A model generated the notes under the pieces. The model worked only from the letters and a program-made list of their open reading frames with translations. It was not told the origin of the DNA and did not search any database. Made by a program: the position numbers and the translations under genes. Of a DNA stretch of 7,516 bases, positions 5,754 through 7,516 are shown in pieces. Numbering within the stretch: position 1 is the stretch's first letter; every line of letters starts with the position of its first letter. The stretch comes from Candidatus Omnitrophota bacterium (GTDB lineage Bacteria > Omnitrophota > Gorgyraeia > Tantalellales > Tantalellaceae), in contig JAHIZQ010000033.1 of NCBI GenBank assembly GCA_018814505.1, forward strand, positions 1-7,516. The letters are read 5' to 3'.

Positions 5754-7391
5754 TCACGCCTTGCTGAGAATATCTCTTACGTGCCTTATTGTTTCAGCAT
5801 GTTTATCTTCTGTTTTGAATTTAACGGCATTTGGTATCAACCTTACAATGATGCTTTTCGCGTTACCATTAAATAAATTGTTATATTCCGTTCCTGAAAG
5901 ATCATTTATAAGAGTTGCATTCGGAATTTTCTCATACCACCTGCAAAGCTTTTCCTCGTTCCAATTAAGATACTTCCCCACAGCAAAAAAAACAGTTTCA
6001 ACTAGCGGCAGATACGCTTTTTTCGAAAAATCCGTGTCATCAATCGCAGTGATAATTCCGTCACCTTCTATGCTTGAAAAATATCCGCCAACATAATTAG
6101 CCTTAGTTGTCACAACAATAATGTTTTTTGCTTTAACTTTTCCCTTTTTAGCCGCAAATTCTTCTTTTGTTCCGCTTCGCACTTCCAACTTGCCGTTCAA
6201 AAATTCGAAAAGGCTTTTATTGTTGTTTTTAATATATGTTAATAATTGAATCGCGTTCTGTATTTCTTTGTAAATCTTCCCTTCATTCTTTTGTGAAAAT
6301 TCTTCATCAAGATACAAAATAACTTTTTCTTTTTTTTCGAAAGCTTTTTCAGCTATATTAATCATGCCCTGAACAAGACGCGGCGTAATTTCTTTAGCGT
6401 TTCGGATAATTCTCTCTCCGTCCCAGGAATTTTGTGTATTACCTTTTAGTGTAGTTTCTTTTTGATTTTGTACCTTCGCATTTTTTTCATCTTGATCAGG
6501 TAATTCTGCTGTCATCAAACGTACTTTCAGATATCTATCCCGATAATATTTTCCTTCGAAATATTCCGAACAAATAAATCCGCTTTTTCTAAGTCTTGTC
6601 CTTATCCGCCTAGAATTAAACCTTTTATAATCCGGCATCCCCGCTTCAGAATTCCGCGTTGTTAAAATATATATACGTCCTCCTGGATTTAATACTTTTT
6701 TTATTCTTTCAAAAAGCACATCTTCATTGAGATAACCTATTGCTTCAGAAATAATTACCGCATCAAATTTCTCTACTGCCTCAAGTTCTAGCCAAAAATT
6801 TGAATTATTCACATCAGCTTCTATCGTATTTATACCTCGTTGTTTAGCCAGTTCTAAAACTTCGGGCGTACAGTCAACTCCGGTAACACTGCATCCTGCT
6901 CTAACAAAATTTTCTTCAAATATACCGTTTCCAACTGCAAGGGACAATATTTTGCCAGATGAACTAATTTGTTTTAGAATAACTTCTGAAAGTTTTTTTC
7001 GAAGCTCTGATGCTTCAGGAGATGCTACTGTACTAATATGTCCTTCTATATACCGAAAAAAACTTTCAGAACTACCAAATACACCATACTTCTTTTTAAT
7101 ATGTTCTATTGCCGTATTCTTGTTTTCAACAGGAAGTGATGCCTTAACTAAACATATAGTCGTTTTCTTCCCGTTGTAATACCTGCATTGTGTTTTTTTG
7201 TTAAATAAAAAACCGCTTCGCTTAAGTTTATTCTCAATCTGTTTATAGTTAAACCCTTTATACCCAAAAGAAAGCCCGGCCAACTCTGAGCTAACAAGAA
7301 TATATAAATCCCCACCAGGTTTTAAAATAGTTTTTATATTCTCAAACAACCTATCTTCATCATAATACCCAATTGATTCAGGAATAATCAC
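5754..7391 (-). CDS. Tandem SAM-dependent methyltransferase fused to an unrecognised C-terminal domain (body of an interrupted gene)
   Basis: The 545-residue frame from GTG 7391 is probably not a natural protein start, because it begins inside a methyltransferase fold that continues upstream beyond an in-frame TAA. Residues 1-86 are the second half of methyltransferase unit 1 (IIPESIGYYDEDRLF, then LKPGGDLYIL). Residues about 98-298 are a complete unit 2: helical lead-in, motif I KILSLAVGNGIFEENF (147-162), acidic GVD (171-173), EADV (191-194), FDAVIISEAIGYL (209-221), NPGGRIYIL (235-243). Motif I has SLAVGNG where DLGxGxG is usual, but GxG is kept. After a Lys/Gln-rich linker (299-322), residues 323-545 form an alternating alpha/beta domain I cannot assign, with KVILYLDEE, NIIVVTTKAN and GDGIITAIDD. 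I loosely recall similar domains from Omnitrophota. No signal peptide or membrane helix is visible. The methyl acceptor is unknown. Confidence 0.75.
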   Translation of the reverse strand: MIIPESIGYYDEDRLFENIKTILKPGGDLYILVSSELAGLSFGYKGFNYKQIENKLKRSGFLFNKKTQCRYYNGKKTTICLVKASLPVENKNTAIEHIKKKYGVFGSSESFFRYIEGHISTVASPEASELRKKLSEVILKQISSSGKILSLAVGNGIFEENFVRAGCSVTGVDCTPEVLELAKQRGINTIEADVNNSNFWLELEAVEKFDAVIISEAIGYLNEDVLFERIKKVLNPGGRIYILTTRNSEAGMPDYKRFNSRRIRTRLRKSGFICSEYFEGKYYRDRYLKVRLMTAELPDQDEKNAKVQNQKETTLKGNTQNSWDGERIIRNAKEITPRLVQGMINIAEKAFEKKEKVILYLDEEFSQKNEGKIYKEIQNAIQLLTYIKNNNKSLFEFLNGKLEVRSGTKEEFAAKKGKVKAKNIIVVTTKANYVGGYFSSIEGDGIITAIDDTDFSKKAYLPLVETVFFAVGKYLNWNEEKLCRWYEKIPNATLINDLSGTEYNNLFNGNAKSIIVRLIPNAVKFKTEDKHAETIRHVRDILSKA

Positions 7392-7516
7392 AGTATCAAA
7401 TTTGACCTGGTTTTAATGCAATCTTTCCCAAACAGTCTGGTCATCCACATCAGCTTCTATTGTTTTGATTCCTCTTTTTTTTGCGCGAGATAAAACCTCC
7501 GGGCAAAAATCCATTC
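6498..7516 (-). repeat. Two diverged tandem copies of a methyltransferase unit
   Basis: Unit 1 (visible part 7516-7134) and unit 2 (matching part 6881-6498) are colinear with a period of about 636 bp, or 212 residues. The copies share 15 bases exactly (ATAGAAGCTGATGTG). At protein level they match in TIEADV, VII-E-IGY, ED-LFE-IK, PGG--YIL and RSGF/KSGF. They are diverged enough to be an old duplication rather than recent slippage. More units may lie upstream. Confidence 0.75.
7413..7516 (-). pseudogene. Upstream fragment of the same methyltransferase gene, ending at an in-frame TAA
   Basis: From the right edge the frame reads (G)MDFCPEVLSRAKKRGIKTIEADVDDQTVWERLH and then TAA at 7415-7413. 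It is the same frame as the 5754-7391 coding region. The nine codons from the stop to GTG 7391 translate to NQVKFDT after the stop and continue the homology. The fragment aligns with GVDCTPEVLELAKQRGINTIEADV of unit 2, so it is the nucleotide-binding part of unit 1. The 5' end, including motif I of unit 1, lies outside the window. A nonsense mutation, a sequencing or assembly error, or recoding would all fit. Confidence 0.65.

Noticed and set aside
7389..7391. GTG as a true start of the methyltransferase protein
   Set aside because: It falls between the end of strand 3 and motif IV of a Rossmann fold whose earlier part is encoded in the same frame upstream, and no ribosome site precedes it.
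7413..7415. Stop-codon reassignment explaining the in-frame TAA
   Set aside because: recA, recX (TAG), thpR, pncC (TGA), and the nucleotidyltransferase pair all end normally at standard stops with family-typical lengths.

Overview
The window is AT-rich bacterial DNA, and every supportable gene lies on the minus strand, so transcription runs from high to low coordinates. No organism can be named with certainty. The core gene order (pncC/cinA-like, thpR, recA, recX, alaS), the AlaS variant with a cysteine cluster, and a C-terminal domain in the leftmost-transcribed gene that I loosely associate with Candidatus Omnitrophota (OP3) genomes point to an uncultured, low-GC bacterium of that kind. The taxon call is inference, not proof.

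Region by region, in the direction of transcription. (1) 7516-5754: a large gene entering from outside the window. It encodes at least two tandem class I SAM-dependent methyltransferase units (about 212 residues apart) followed by an unrecognised C-terminal alpha/beta domain of about 220 residues. The reading frame is open and homologous on both sides of an in-frame TAA at 7413-7415, so the gene is broken by a nonsense codon, recoded, or mis-assembled. (2) 5683-5110: a two-gene accessory module, a 61-residue partner overlapping by 62 bp a MNT/AbiEii-like nucleotidyltransferase whose first catalytic aspartate position is glycine. (3) 5027-3958: stand-alone PncC (CinA C-terminal domain, NMN deamidase) overlapping ThpR (2'-5' RNA ligase / cyclic phosphodiesterase family) by a TGATG junction. 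(4) 3957-2784: a promoter region with two TATAAT boxes and a perfect inverted repeat, then recA with a strong Shine-Dalgarno sequence. (5) 2777-2310: recX, 6 bp after recA. (6) 2313-2269: a GC-rich REP-like palindromic element that includes the recX stop codon. (7) 2236-1: alaS, running off the left edge without its C-terminal part.

How the genes relate: recA and recX are a classic pair of recombinase and modulator, probably cotranscribed. pncC and thpR are translationally coupled and are common recA neighbours. The nucleotidyltransferase module and the methyltransferase fusion are the accessory part. Two of the predicted promoters (before pncC and before the 61-residue gene) place TATAAT only 5-7 nt from the ATG, which suggests leaderless mRNAs. 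No RNA gene, CRISPR array, transposase or plus-strand gene is supported, and no gene-free stretch exceeds about 135 bp.
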